This document shows positions 28,196-39,522 of a DNA stretch of 64,000 nt, piece by piece. Origin of the DNA: Symsagittifera roscoffensis. Taxonomy: Eukaryota; Xenacoelomorpha; Acoela; Convolutidae. How positions within the stretch are numbered: position 1 is the first letter of the stretch; every line of letters starts with the position of its first letter. The translations under genes were made by a program, and so were the position numbers. The notes under the pieces are model-generated. The model was given only the letters and a program-made list of their open reading frames with translations, made no database searches and was not told the origin of the DNA. The stretch lies in the NCBI RefSeq assembly GCF_963678635.1, contig NC_087069.1, forward strand, positions 40,077,076-40,141,075, written 5' to 3'.

Positions 28196-28345
28196 AGAAC
28201 AAGACTGCTCGTATCATGGCGAAACCCTGAGATTCCGACTGCTTTTTAAAATCTAAGGAGCAGTAAAAAAGTAAATAAATTAAATGTAATGAAAAAAGAC
28301 CGTTTTTTAAATATCCCTCACACGCTATATAAATAAAGTACAAAG
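28196..28345 (-). repeat. Fragment of the 550-bp array unit, inverted
   Basis: Reads AAGACTGCTCGTATCATGGCG and CCGACTGC(C/T)TTTTA-like phrases that are the reverse complement of the unit end in the 55-57 kb array, here diverged. It shows that the array unit also occurs singly elsewhere in the genome. Confidence 0.7.
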
Positions 28346-29056
28346 TGATAGATTTTGCTCAAAGACATACTAATAGACTAAAAGGTACACATTTGTTTAA
28401 AATACTCTTAAATTGTGTCATATATATTGGTAATATATTCTGTATTTTCTCTATATAACACCAAAAGAAAGTGTATTTTCCTCGATATAATTGCAGGATA
28501 TTCTGTAGTTTCTTTATGCAATCTCAAAATTTTTTTTGTTTTACAATCAATTTTTCGCCATATATTCCTTATTAAATTATGACCAAAAAAATAAATCCTT
28601 ACTTTTGCACAATTCTATTGCTAGTGGGTTGCAAAGTTTAAGCGATTTTATTTTGCCTGCCTAGTTTTCATTTTGCTAATCAAATTTTAGCATGTTAGCG
28701 CCATGTGCATTCATGGTAAATTTTTTCTTCAAATTATTGCCTTCGGTTGTTTTGGAACTACAAATCATTAGGACTTTCTAAAAATTCCTAGCACAAACTG
28801 AACTTTTTACCGACAATTTTTAGTTTATTGGTGGTCGCAATGCTTGCTAATGCCTGATGATTCTAATGCTTGCTTAATTGCTTGTTAATGCCTGATGATT
28901 CTAATGAATTTTAAACTTAAAATCATCAGGAGAATTTACAAAAAAATGTTCTGCTAAATTGAACTTCATATCGACGAGTTTCAGTTTATTCACCGCAGTA
29001 GCGGATTTGCGGGAGGGGGGCAATTTAGAAAACAAATTAGGGCCGGTCAGCCAAAA

Positions 29057-29105
29057 TAGTACCATAGGGGGCCCCTTTGCGGACCCAAAGGGTCCCCTGT
29101 GGTAC
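29057..29105. repeat. Imperfect 22-bp-arm hairpin
   Basis: AGTACCATAGGGGGCCCC is followed by its near complement GGGTCCCCTGTGGTACT around a short loop. GC-rich against an AT-rich background; it may be a relic of a small inverted-repeat element. Confidence 0.75.
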
Positions 29106-30162
29106 TACTTTCAAACATTCGCCTTGGGTGCCAAAATTAACTAAACTTAAGGGTGAGTGTGCGCCAAAAAACGCAACTTGAACAAAGACTGAGTTTTCAC
29201 TGATGCTTTTTAGTCAAACCATGGTAGCAATGAACAATGTTGGTGGCTCTTGTTTTTAGGTCTAAATTTTAAGCTTTAGGTTTTTGGTTACAGTGAGTCA
29301 CGTTTTCAAATAGATTTCCTAAGGATTCTATGGAGGCAAAAAATGATCTTTAGTGCCATTATATGGTAAAAAAAAGTCTGGGAAATATATGGCGAAACAA
29401 AAAGAAAGATTATATTTAAATTATATGTAGATAAAAATAGATTTTGGTGGAATTATAATGCGATATAGTCGCTGTGGAAACAATCCATTTTTGCACTATA
29501 AAAAATGCTGCCTAAATTGCTTACACAGTCGATTATAATGGCAACATTTTTGGCAATATTGTCTCAATATAATCTATTTTCATCCAAAAAACTCCGTCAA
29601 AAATTCTCTAACTAAAAGTTCGAAATTGTCTGAAGAAAGATCCACTCGAGCTCATTCATTCCGTTACTTTCGTTAACAAGGACGGAACAATAATTGGTCT
29701 CAAAGAAGATTTTTGAATTTCACTGAGCTTCAAGTTTGGGAACAATTTTCTCTCACACAAATTTGTGGTGACCGTTTTGCTGCGAAGTCGGACCAGTAAG
29801 TGAGTTTTGGAAGCCCATATTTCTAAACTACTTCTAACGCCTAAGCCTTTGTCTTTCTCCAAAAACAATAGTTTGTTGAAATTTTTATGCAATAGCTTAA
29901 ATTAGTTCAAATTATCTAAGCTAATTACTAATTTCTAAATCTAATTCCTAAAACTATTGAACTTTTTTTCAGTTAAAATAAAACTATGATAGAATTTAGC
30001 TTTTGGCAAACATAAAATGTTTGCTCAGAATATTTCCATGATAGCACCTGTTTATTTATGAGGAGTCATCCAAATACCTCTTTAATCTTTTTCTATTTTT
30101 TCTAATTGTTAAGTATTTTGAATATTCTTCAATTATACATAATGAACATTACAACAGCAAAA

Positions 30163-31158
30163 TTAATCTCCGTTTTTTGGCTCTCCAAATTTTTGCACCA
30201 TTACTCCAAAAGTCACCGAGTCCTCATCAGTGATGAATTCTTGGAAAGACTCCAGTCCGATGAAATCCAGAATCCCTTTTTTCTCCTTTTCTCCCGATGC
30301 AAGTTTGAACGATTTCTTGAATGGTCCATTGTTATTATTGTTCGACGAAGATTGTTTCAGGAAAAAAGTCACGATCAGATTGGTTGAAGAAATTTCGTTG
30401 TTGGTTGAAGAAAGTTCAGGGCAATTTTCATTCACGCCATCTTGATTGTTATTCACATTTTCACTCGATTTGTTCAAACTTGTTTGAACTTTTCTAGGAG
30501 CCGATGCCGTGGATCTGTCGCAAAGAGACAACGACACGCTTTTCCCTTCGAAATTTTTGAATCCGTTCAAATAAGCCGAAAACTCGAAATCCAGTTTCAA
30601 ATTTGTGTCAACTTGCAGTGTGAAAGTTCGAGTCCTCACCATTTTCATATGGTCTGATTTTGTTCTTAAGGCAAATTTTTGCAGAGTTTTGACGCTGGGC
30701 ACGGTTATAACAGCCATGTTTGTCTTTGTAACAACATCAGTAACAATCGGACTGTCACAGAAATTTTGAACCCTCGCTAAAAAACTTTCGAGGTTTAAAT
30801 CTGAATTTGTATTTGCCTGGCATTTCGTTTTCAAGTAGGTTGTTTTAGCGTTTTTGTTTTTTGGTGCAATTTTTTGGACCTTATATGCAAGCAAACGTTT
30901 CTGTTTAGGAGAATGTAAAGAAATTTTATAAATTTCACTCGGCGATAACATTTTACAAATCGTCATAATAATGCAAAAAATATCATACGCCAGTTGAAAA
31001 GAATTTAAAAAACTGCAAAATTTGAAGATTTGAGAGCGTCTAGTTTTTGATGGCGATAAGTGAAAAATGATAGATAAAATCATATGATTAAAATACTTTT
31101 GTTCACATCTGAAACTAAAATGACTAGCTACTGTAACTATTTTTAGTAAGTGTCGCAT
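30163..31158 (-). CDS. Single-exon nested gene or retrocopy, possible MATH domain
   Basis: A minus-strand frame of about 331 codons from the first ATG (31158), very long for this AT content, nested in the host intron on the opposite strand. The N-terminal 90 residues are hydrophobic and helical; the C-terminal half is strand-like (TFTLQVDTNLKLDFEFSAYL, GKSVSLSLCDRS, STNLIVTFFLKQ) with an Asn/Ser-rich insert, ending GILDFIGLESFQEFITDEDS VTFGV. That ending recalls the last strands of MATH (TRAF-like) domains, where a GFxxFI segment precedes a D-D-x-hydrophobic strand. The assignment is weak. The start could instead be an unseen splice acceptor. No promoter was seen. Confidence 0.5.
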   Translation of the reverse strand: MRHLLKIVTVASHFSFRCEQKYFNHMILSIIFHLSPSKTRRSQIFKFCSFLNSFQLAYDIFCIIMTICKMLSPSEIYKISLHSPKQKRLLAYKVQKIAPKNKNAKTTYLKTKCQANTNSDLNLESFLARVQNFCDSPIVTDVVTKTNMAVITVPSVKTLQKFALRTKSDHMKMVRTRTFTLQVDTNLKLDFEFSAYLNGFKNFEGKSVSLSLCDRSTASAPRKVQTSLNKSSENVNNNQDGVNENCPELSSTNNEISSTNLIVTFFLKQSSSNNNNNGPFKKSFKLASGEKEKKGILDFIGLESFQEFITDEDSVTFGVMVQKFGEPKNGD

Positions 31159-33059
31159 TTCTGTAGGTCGTAGCTCTGTCGCGATAATATTCACATATTT
31201 GACTAATTCTTAAAGTCGACTTATTGATTAGTCAAATATGTGCAAACTCATTGCAACAGAATTACAACAGAATATATATTTTTGAGGTTAGTAATTTATG
31301 CTCAGATCTGCGAACATAGCCAATTTATCAGAGCTGCCATGCCACATTTGCGCTTAAAAAACTATTTACAACACCTTTTTTTATCTTTTTGAGTCAAAAA
31401 TAAAAAGCTCTATTTAACGATAGAAGCAAAACGATTTAGTCACGTGGAATCAGCCGACTCTATTGATAACAGCCCGAAAAAAATGCGAGTCAGCAAAAAA
31501 GTGAACAAACAAAATTGGTAAATGATCTATTTTTATTATGTTTAAATTAACTATAACACAAACTATAAATAGCTTCGTTTTTGAATATGCTAGAATGGCA
31601 GAAAGAGATTTTTTTTTCGATTTAAGCAATAATAAGCAAAGATTGAAAATCACTTAAGCGTCAATTCATATTTTCTTTGAAGAAAAAAGGAAACAACTTT
31701 CACATCAACAGCTCGGCTATGTTTATAATAGTTCACACATTTCTAGCTCGATTGAGCTTAAAAATTCTCAAGCAGGACAATTCTGTACGTTTTTATTTGT
31801 GCTAACATCACTTAGAAAAAACAAACACGTTGCTAATGATCTAATGATAGAAAAAAGAAACCAGTGCACAAAAGTTTAGGAAAAGGTTTGGGATCAATAA
31901 GCAAATTGGGCAACAGTTATTTTAAAAAAAAAAGACCACAAAAACAAAAACAAATAAAAAAAAGTTCAAAACTTTTTTCTAAATTTGCGAAAACATTGCA
32001 ATTTTTGTTTTTTATACTTTAATTTTCATAAGGCCTTAAAAATCGAAAACAACTTTTACCCGAATAAGGTTAAGTTTTTAGGGCTGGAATCAAAATGTCG
32101 CGAGATATCTTTCTTTATTATGCACGCTCGCGCACTATGATTGCCTGAACTAAAAACCGAAAAATTCAATTTAAGTTTTCTTCACACTGGGACAGTTTGT
32201 TGAAATGTTTTTAATGTCGTTCGGTTTACGACTAAAAATGCTTTAAAATGTTGCTCAACAGACTCATTTCAATAAACAATTGTGGTACCTGTTTTTGAGT
32301 GGAAAACCAAATTAGAAACAATTAAAACACCCGTATACATACTTCCGCCCCATTTTTAGTGGTAGAAACATCAATATTGATCATGCTCATTCCTTTTCTT
32401 TTAATAATTGCAAAAAGTACGTTGAAGGTCTGTGTTATGGCACTTTCGACGAATAAAAAGTTTATTACTAGCTTTTTTTATATAACAAAAATGCATTTTG
32501 TATTTATAATTTTGGTTAACGAGCACAAGTGTTAAAGACTTGATTCAAAGAGTTTTTCACAATCTTGCCTCTATTATGAATTGCGAAGGAACTGAGTTTG
32601 GATGTTTTGTTCATACAACACCATAAAACATCATTTTCTTAGTAGGTCGGCTAAATTTTTCAACGTTACTACTTTGTAAATTAAAAGTAAGACTGATTGT
32701 TGCATACTCAAAGCATATAAAGATACGCAATACAATTGTGTGTTTTTCTAAAGTTTTTAAAAAATGCAAAAAAAAATGAATGAAAAAATGTCTTCTGTGT
32801 AACAAAACATATATTCTGAAATTTGAAAATCTGGAAGAGGAAGAATTTTTTTATGCATTGCTCGGTAACTGAATTTAGGTATGTACAAAAATTATCACAA
32901 AAACACCAAGTTTTCAAATTTGGCCAAAAATCTCAATGACGTTATTTTTTCAAATATAGAATTTTGGATAGATCAATCAAAAATCACTGGAAATAAAAAA
33001 CGTTCTAAAAAATTATCTAATCAAGCTATGAAATTTTGGTTTATTTTAAGTTTTATTCA

Positions 33060-33730
33060 TTGACCGAATCAGTTTTCGAAAAGTTTAATTTTTCAAGCAA
33101 CCATTCAAGCTACGAGTTTTTGATTTATTTCCAACACATATAGTAGACCGAATTGGTTCGAGAAAAACTTAATTTCTTTCTAAGCAAGCTGTTCCAGTTT
33201 TAAGATATTTCGGAAGGGAATCGGTTAGGAAACGTTTAAATTTTTCTGCCGGAGCCATTTAACCAATAAAATTTTGATGAGAAATTCAATATATTTTTTG
33301 TCCGAATCAGTTCGCGAAAAACTTTAGTAGTTTTAAGCAAGCTCTTTTTATAATGAAACCACAAACAATCCAAGTTATTTCATAGACAAAATCGGTTTGC
33401 GAAAAATCTAAATTCTAAGCAAGCTGTTCAAGCTATGACAATTGCAAAAATTTCAAGTTATTTCAATGAGCAAATCATTTGCGAAAACTTTGATGGGAAA
33501 AAGTGTGCAAGAAATTTTGCTTAGAAAACTTAAAATTTTGCAGAATATATTCCGTCTAAGAAATAGCTTGAAATATTTGAATTTTTCTGTCTCACGCGAT
33601 GAAACTATAAAATATGTCCAGTTGTTTCAATATAAAACATGTTCAACTTTTCAAAGCAAGCTTTTCATGCTAGGAAACTTCGAAGTATTTCAAGTTATTT
33701 CATAGCGCAAATTAGATTGCGAATTTTTTT
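33060..33730 (+). repeat. Degenerate tandem repeat, about 100-115 bp unit
   Basis: Recurring phrases ACCGAATCAGTT or a variant, CGAAAAA, then AAGCAAGCTGTTC and CAAGTTATTTCA repeat about six times with strong divergence. Old satellite-like array; not coding. Confidence 0.65.
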
Positions 33731-35087
33731 TAGTTAGTTCGTTTCAGAAAAAAATCAATCTGAAAAGTTAAATTTCAAAAAAATGGACAGTTGCTGTCTT
33801 AGAAATGAATGTTTGTCTTAAATGAATCTAGAACATTCAAGAGCATGTTTCTAGCACATCTTAAGCATGTTTGAAAATTCTAGAATATTTTTGGTCTTCT
33901 TCTAAACGTTTAGTCTAAATTTTTTTTAAAAGTTGCGTTCGATAGCTTCTTAAAATTAGGCTTTATGCTGAAAACATCATTTAATTTTTATATACTAGCT
34001 TTCCAGTGCAAAAATTTCTGCATTCTGAATTATTATCTAAATTATAAGCAAAAAAACAACTGATTTATTGTTGATCAGTGAAAATTATTTGAGATTTCAA
34101 ATCACAACTGCTTTTTGATCAATAAGCTCAAGATAAAATTTTATGCAGAGCTCAAAATAGTCATCACAGTTTGTATAGTTCGTCTTTTACAGAATCTTTA
34201 AAAACGATTGAAACAAGCTCCATAAAATCAATTTTCTCAAAAAATTACATTCGTTCCTCCGAAGTTCCACAAAATCAGCTGTTCAAGCAAAACAGGCCTA
34301 AATATTTAGTATAGTTAAGTAAGCAATAGGAATACCCAAGAAAACAGCAACATAAGAATGAGATGATTAATCAAAAATCGGTTAACTTTTGTTTTCGGAA
34401 AAATCGAAACGAAATTTTCAATGAAATGAAAAAATTACCGGGCATCGTTTCTATAGGTTAAAGGAATGACCTAGAGAAAAGGCAGATTCGGCGTTAACCA
34501 TTTGATCAGAAACGAATCAATCAGATTTCGAACATAACCTTAACTTTTTCCAAATATTTTTCTTAAAAAAGATCATACAAATGATTTTTCTAAAAAGCTG
34601 GTAGAGTAAAAAACATATATTGTTTTTGAATGCTTGAATCATGATACAATATTAAACCGCACTCAAAAATAAGAGGATCATACCGAATCAAGTACCAGGT
34701 ATTGTTTTTTGAAACTTAAAAAACTCAGAAACTCAAAGAATTAAACAAAACAAATGCATAAGAGTGACATGATCAAAACCAAAACTTACCGGATGTTTTT
34801 TACCATTTATATGATGATTTAAAAATCCGGCCAACTCAAAAATTCAGAAGACCATTTTAAAAGAAATACCAATCAACACTCGATTGGAAGTCAAAAAAGA
34901 AAAAAACACCACCAATGGCTGAGTTGGACAAAACATTGAAATAGAAAAAAAAACAATTGACTGCAAACTCTATAAATAATGAAAATCATGAAAAGACAAA
35001 ATCCCTGCACAGCTTTCTCTCAAAACAGCAAAACATCACTGAAAAAGTGTAAAAGGAAAATTTATTTTAATTTTATTGTCATCCGTT

Positions 35088-35170
35088 GCATAACAGAACT
35101 CCGTTGCATATTCTATTTGTATTCTGGTTGTATTCCGTTGCATATTCGGATACATTTCGTTGCATAACAA
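35088..35170. repeat. Cluster of CGTTGCATA motifs
   Basis: CGTTGCATA occurs four times in about 80 bp (near 35091, 35102, 35139 and 35159), two followed by ACA. A short degenerate minisatellite. Confidence 0.7.
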
Positions 35171-35843
35171 CAGAAATTAACAAACTATTGAGTTTTTTGT
35201 GAAAACGGTTTACTGCAAGCGACGCTTGTTTATACAAGAAAGAAATTGATGGTGTTTCTTTCAAAAAAATTTAAAAAGGAGACATATCATGGCGAAGATT
35301 GTAAGAAATGAAAAGGGAATGAATCGCAGCAGAGCTTTCGTGGAAAACCTGAAAAATCACAAAAATGAAACTAAATATGAAATCAGTGCAACGCACTAGA
35401 AAAGAGTAGAACGGATGTAACCGGTTACTACTTTTATTCAAATTACATAATTTAAAAAAATCAAACCACTGTATAGCGATTCAGTGGTAATTTTTTTTTC
35501 ACCAACATAAAAACAATCAATGACATTTGGTTCTCAATCCTAAGTCATTCAGCATGAGACAAATTGAGTCAGTCATTTAGGAAAATTAGATTTTTGACGA
35601 AAAAAAAACAAATTAATTGGAAACAAAAAAATAAATAGTTAAAAATCTTTTTGAACGCTTTTAAGAGAAGGCTGCTAGAAGGCTGCTAGTGACATTGCAC
35701 ATCCTTCCGTGGTCGTGCGCTGTTATCCAAAGAAAATCGAAACGGTAAAACTAATTATTTCCATGCCAAAAAACTTCGCCGAATTAAACTTGATCCGAAA
35801 ACTCGGTTGTCGTAGGGCCTTGTAGCCAGTTCATTTAACTTTT

Positions 35844-35990
35844 TTGGACTTGTTCACTTTACGGTTACTGCTTCATCTAACCGTGCCATGTCTCTATAGC
35901 CTCGATAACGCCCGCAGAACAAGATGGAGGCTTTTCAGACAGTGGACACCTAACTGAGCCCATGCGGCAGTAACCAATGAACAAGTCCAA
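35844..35990. mobile_element. Small inverted-repeat element (MITE-like), 147 bp
   Basis: TTGGACTTGTTCACTTTACGG at 35844 runs to TTACTGC at 35871 and its near complement GCAGTAACCAATGAACAAGTC closes the element at 35990. The arms are about 25 bp with a few mismatches; the 95-bp centre is GC-richer than the surroundings. No clear target duplication could be set. Confidence 0.6.
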
Positions 35991-36879
35991 TAGAGGATTC
36001 AGCTTTCAAAACCTATAGTAGTATAAGTAGAACATGGAGTATCAAATGGAGTTGAGTATCGAAAAAGGATCACAAAGCATCCAAATAAATGCTCAAAATA
36101 AACCAGATTTAAGTTTTAAAAAATGATATTTTAAACTTGAAATGAAACATCCTTGCAAAGTATCAGTTATAAACATGCATAATTAAATAAAAACAATGCG
36201 ATTACGCACAAAGTCGATGCTTGATGAAAATCCGCAGGCTAGTAGTAATGTTTAAATCTATTTGCCCAGCATAGCTTTTAAAAAATAGACTGTAGCTAAA
36301 TCATGTAGAGATAGCGTAGCAATCTTAAATATGTCAACATAAGGACTTCTTAAACATGGCTGGAAATGTCTCGCTCAATTAAATAATAGATAGTAAATTC
36401 TGCTAAATTGCACACTCTTTCTAATAATTCCTCTGGAGGAACAAAAAATTAGTCAAAAAGGACGACGCATTTTCAAGGTCATACTTTTGGTCATAGTATT
36501 TAAGTCAAAGTCCGTATGAGATAAAAACCGTAAAATTTTTTACTACGCTTACGTTATCACACTATTTGATCATAAAAATTCAGTCAAAAATGAAAAAAAG
36601 CAATTTTTGTTCCAACAATTGATAAACATTTTACAAAACTTGGATAACTAACAGAAAAAAAAACTGCCTTAATTTCGACTTAGTCCTGTTGCAAACGATT
36701 TTTTTGGAATTTGTTATCATAGATGTCGAAGGGTGGATTTTAGTTTGTCAAAAATTTTTGAGTGGAGTGATTTTTTTGATGTTTTCTTTTCATGTGCTCC
36801 CAGACACGCCCAAGAGGTAAAAAATTTGTTGTGCCAGAAGGCCAAGAAAAAACATTATATCATTTTGTTTGAAATTTTT

Positions 36880-37250
36880 GGATCCGCAGTATAAGGAGTT
36901 GCATTATTTGTTATAAAAATCTAAACTGCAGCGTTAATAGGAACATCATTTTTTCATAATTTTCAACTGTATTACCAGCAGTTTTACTTGAGTGGACAAA
37001 AATTTCACAGAAATGGACTAAACTAAACGCATTTTTAAGTGTTCAATTTACAGAAAACATTTCTAGGGAGTTGAAATAATAATATGGCCTCTAATAAAAG
37101 CAAATTATTATGCAACAGCTTACAATTTTCAAGTGCTATTAATTATCAGTTTTCTGTTCAATCCGTAAACTACAACAATTATGTACAAATTTTTCATAAT
37201 AGTCAATTGTATTACCAGCAGTTTTCATTGATTGGACGAAAATTTTTCTG
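36880..37250 (+). repeat. Local duplication of about 130 bp, spaced 241 bp
   Basis: The phrase GTATTACCAGCAGTTTT, preceded by TTTCATAAT and followed by a TGGAC-AAAATTT phrase, occurs at about 36952-37006 and again at 37193-37246 in the same orientation, with weaker matching upstream of each. Confidence 0.7.
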
Positions 37251-37624
37251 ACGTTGAAACAAAATGTTTGCATCTGCCAACAGCAATTGATCAGAGGAAC
37301 CTCTGTGAGAGAGCCGGTACTCGTTTTCAAGGATTTAACAGCCTCTTATGCATATGCATAAGAAGAAAAAAAACAGCTAAGTTGTTGCCATGTATTTTTC
37401 TAACTTTTTGATGAGAATGAAGAGTTTTATCTATACTGTGTTTAAAAGCATGTGACACGTATCCTGCCATGTTTAGACCTTTTTTTTGCAACAGCTAAGG
37501 GCTTAGTGTATCTATGCGTGGTTAAGCTATATCGTATTTTGCAATGCTTGGAACATTTTATTTCCGATTTCCAGTTTCAATCTAGTGTTTGTTCCCCTGC
37601 ATTAAAGTTTAGCAATTTTAGTGG

Positions 37625-39080
37625 GATGGTGCCAGATTTCCCCCAGGGGAGTGAATTTGGTCTCCAATTATGAATGCCCAAATCCTTTTAGTGTACCAGA
37701 TACGTCAATTTTTGTGACTTTTCAAAATTTTCAGAAAACGAAATATACAAAAAATTTTACGAATCCTCAAAAACCACAACCCTGTGTTTGCGTAGTGTCA
37801 GAGTACTCTGAAGGATTGCGAATCTTGCCACCAAATTTGACGGCTCAATTCTCGTTGTTTTCGAGATATGACAAGTTTTCTGATTTCTTTGTGTTCTTTT
37901 TTTTCAGAAAACTCACTTTACAAATAATATACAATATTCGAAACTCGCAATCTTGTAGTTGGGTGCTGTAAGAGTACTCTCAGGTATTGCAAATCTTGCC
38001 TCCAAAAATGACTGCTCAAAATCTTGTAGTTTTTGAGATATGACGTGTTTTATAATTTCGCATAAATTTTTCAGAAAACTTACATTTTAAAAACTCAAAA
38101 GATTTGAAATTCTTAATGTTGTAGTCGAGTACTATGAGACTACTCTGAGAAGTTTTAAAACCTAAATCTTGCGTCTAAATGTGACTGCTAAAATGCCATT
38201 AGTTTTGAAGATATGACGTTTTTTGTGCTTTCTTAAAAAATCAGAAAACCTAAATTCAATTTTTCTTTAAATTTTGAAATGGCCAGCCTTTGAGTCAGAA
38301 GCTGTCAGAGAACTCTCGGGTTTTGCAAATCTCGCCTCCAATTATGACTATTCAAATAGTTTTAGTTTTCGAGATATGACGTTTTTTGAGATTTTTTCAT
38401 AAAGTTTTCAGCTAAAAAGTTAAATTTAACTTTTTTTTTAATTTTTTTAATTCATATTTGAAGCCTTTTTCCTTGTAATGGGGGGCTGTCTAAGATTTTC
38501 AGTGGTTGCAAATGTCGCCTCCAAATTTGACTGCTCAGTTCTCTGTAGTGTTCGAGAAAAGACCTTTTTTGCATTTTTTCAAAAAAAAATTTCAGAAAAA
38601 TTAAATTTAATATAATTTTTCAAATTTTGAAATTTTCAACCCTTTGGTTAGTTGCTATCAGATCACGCCAGGAGGTTTCAAATCTCGTCCCACGTGTGAC
38701 TGCTCAAATCTTTATAATTTGCAAGATAGGACGTGTTCATGCTTTTTCAATTTTTTTTTTTCGAAACTTGAATTTAAAAGTTTTCTCAAAATTTGAAGTT
38801 CCTAACCCTGTAGTTAGGTACCGTGAGAGTACTCTCAGGAGTTGCATTTTTCGCGTCCAAATGCGAATGCTACGCTTTTAGTATCCAAGATGCGACGTTT
38901 TGTTATATCATTTAAAAATTTTTCAAAGAGATAAAAAAAACACAAATTTAATGGTTTTTCAAAAATTGAATTAAAACAACTTATAAGAAAAATCCTAGCG
39001 AAATCTGAAATAACGAATCCTGTTATTGCGTGCTGTCAGAGTAAAATTTAGGGTTGTAGATTTAATTAAACAATTTATGC
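37625..39080 (+). repeat. Tandem array, unit about 165-180 bp, 8-9 copies
   Basis: Each unit has a GAGTACTCTC-like start, TTGCAAATCTTGCCTCCAAA, TGACTGCTCAAAT, a GAGATATGACGT phrase and TTTTTCAGAAAACTT. Unit starts lie near 37797, 37968, 38133, 38305, 38488, 38651, 38819 and 39030, with a partial first unit near 37625. The copies differ by 20-30 percent by eye, so the array is old. Confidence 0.8.
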
Positions 39081-39522
39081 GGCTTTTTATGAGTTCTCAA
39101 AAATTCGAAGCACCGGAGGTGCGTTACACGCTGGTTTAATTTATTTGTTCGCAAAAAAACTTCACGCCATCCAGACGTTATGCAGATACAACTAGCATAC
39201 AACTGGTTTTTTGCAAACCCGGTATATCGTCATTAGTCTTTGAAACCAAATACTGAAGCGTTGATAGAAAATAGCTCAAACTATTTGCTCTTGGGCATTG
39301 TGTCCATTAGACAAAATCTACATGAATTATCTGACGAATAAATAATTTTTTTTGCAGAATATAATTTGTGTATCTGACTATGCAGTTCGTTTTTATGACT
39401 CTGTTTTTCTTTGGTTTTTATAATTACTTTGATATTGTTACAAACAGAAAGCGACTGAATGTATTTCACTTATAATGACTTTTACACGACTGTTGTAAAA
39501 TGCGACTGCTGCGTTTTTCTAG

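Larger units (their letters stand above)
24773..30162. other. Host intron, repeat-rich, no gene seen
   Basis: AT-rich intron sequence right of the Polinton. It includes a C-rich run near 25569-25590, a local direct duplication (25795-26520 and 27377-28190), an inverted fragment of the GGCTTCGCC tandem-array unit (about 28196-28345), a short duplication near 28841-28905 and a strong hairpin at about 29057-29105. No exon of the coiled-coil gene is needed here, since exons 5 and 6 join in phase 0. Confidence 0.6.
31195..39522. other. Host intron with tandem repeats, no gene seen
   Basis: AT-rich. It contains a weak family B copy (about 32150-32360), a degenerate tandem array (33060-33730), four CGTTGCATA motifs (35088-35170), an inverted-repeat element (35844-35990), a local duplication of about 240 bp (36880-37010 and 37120-37250) and a 165-180-bp tandem array (37625-39080) that ends about 440 bp before exon 6. 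Confidence 0.6.
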
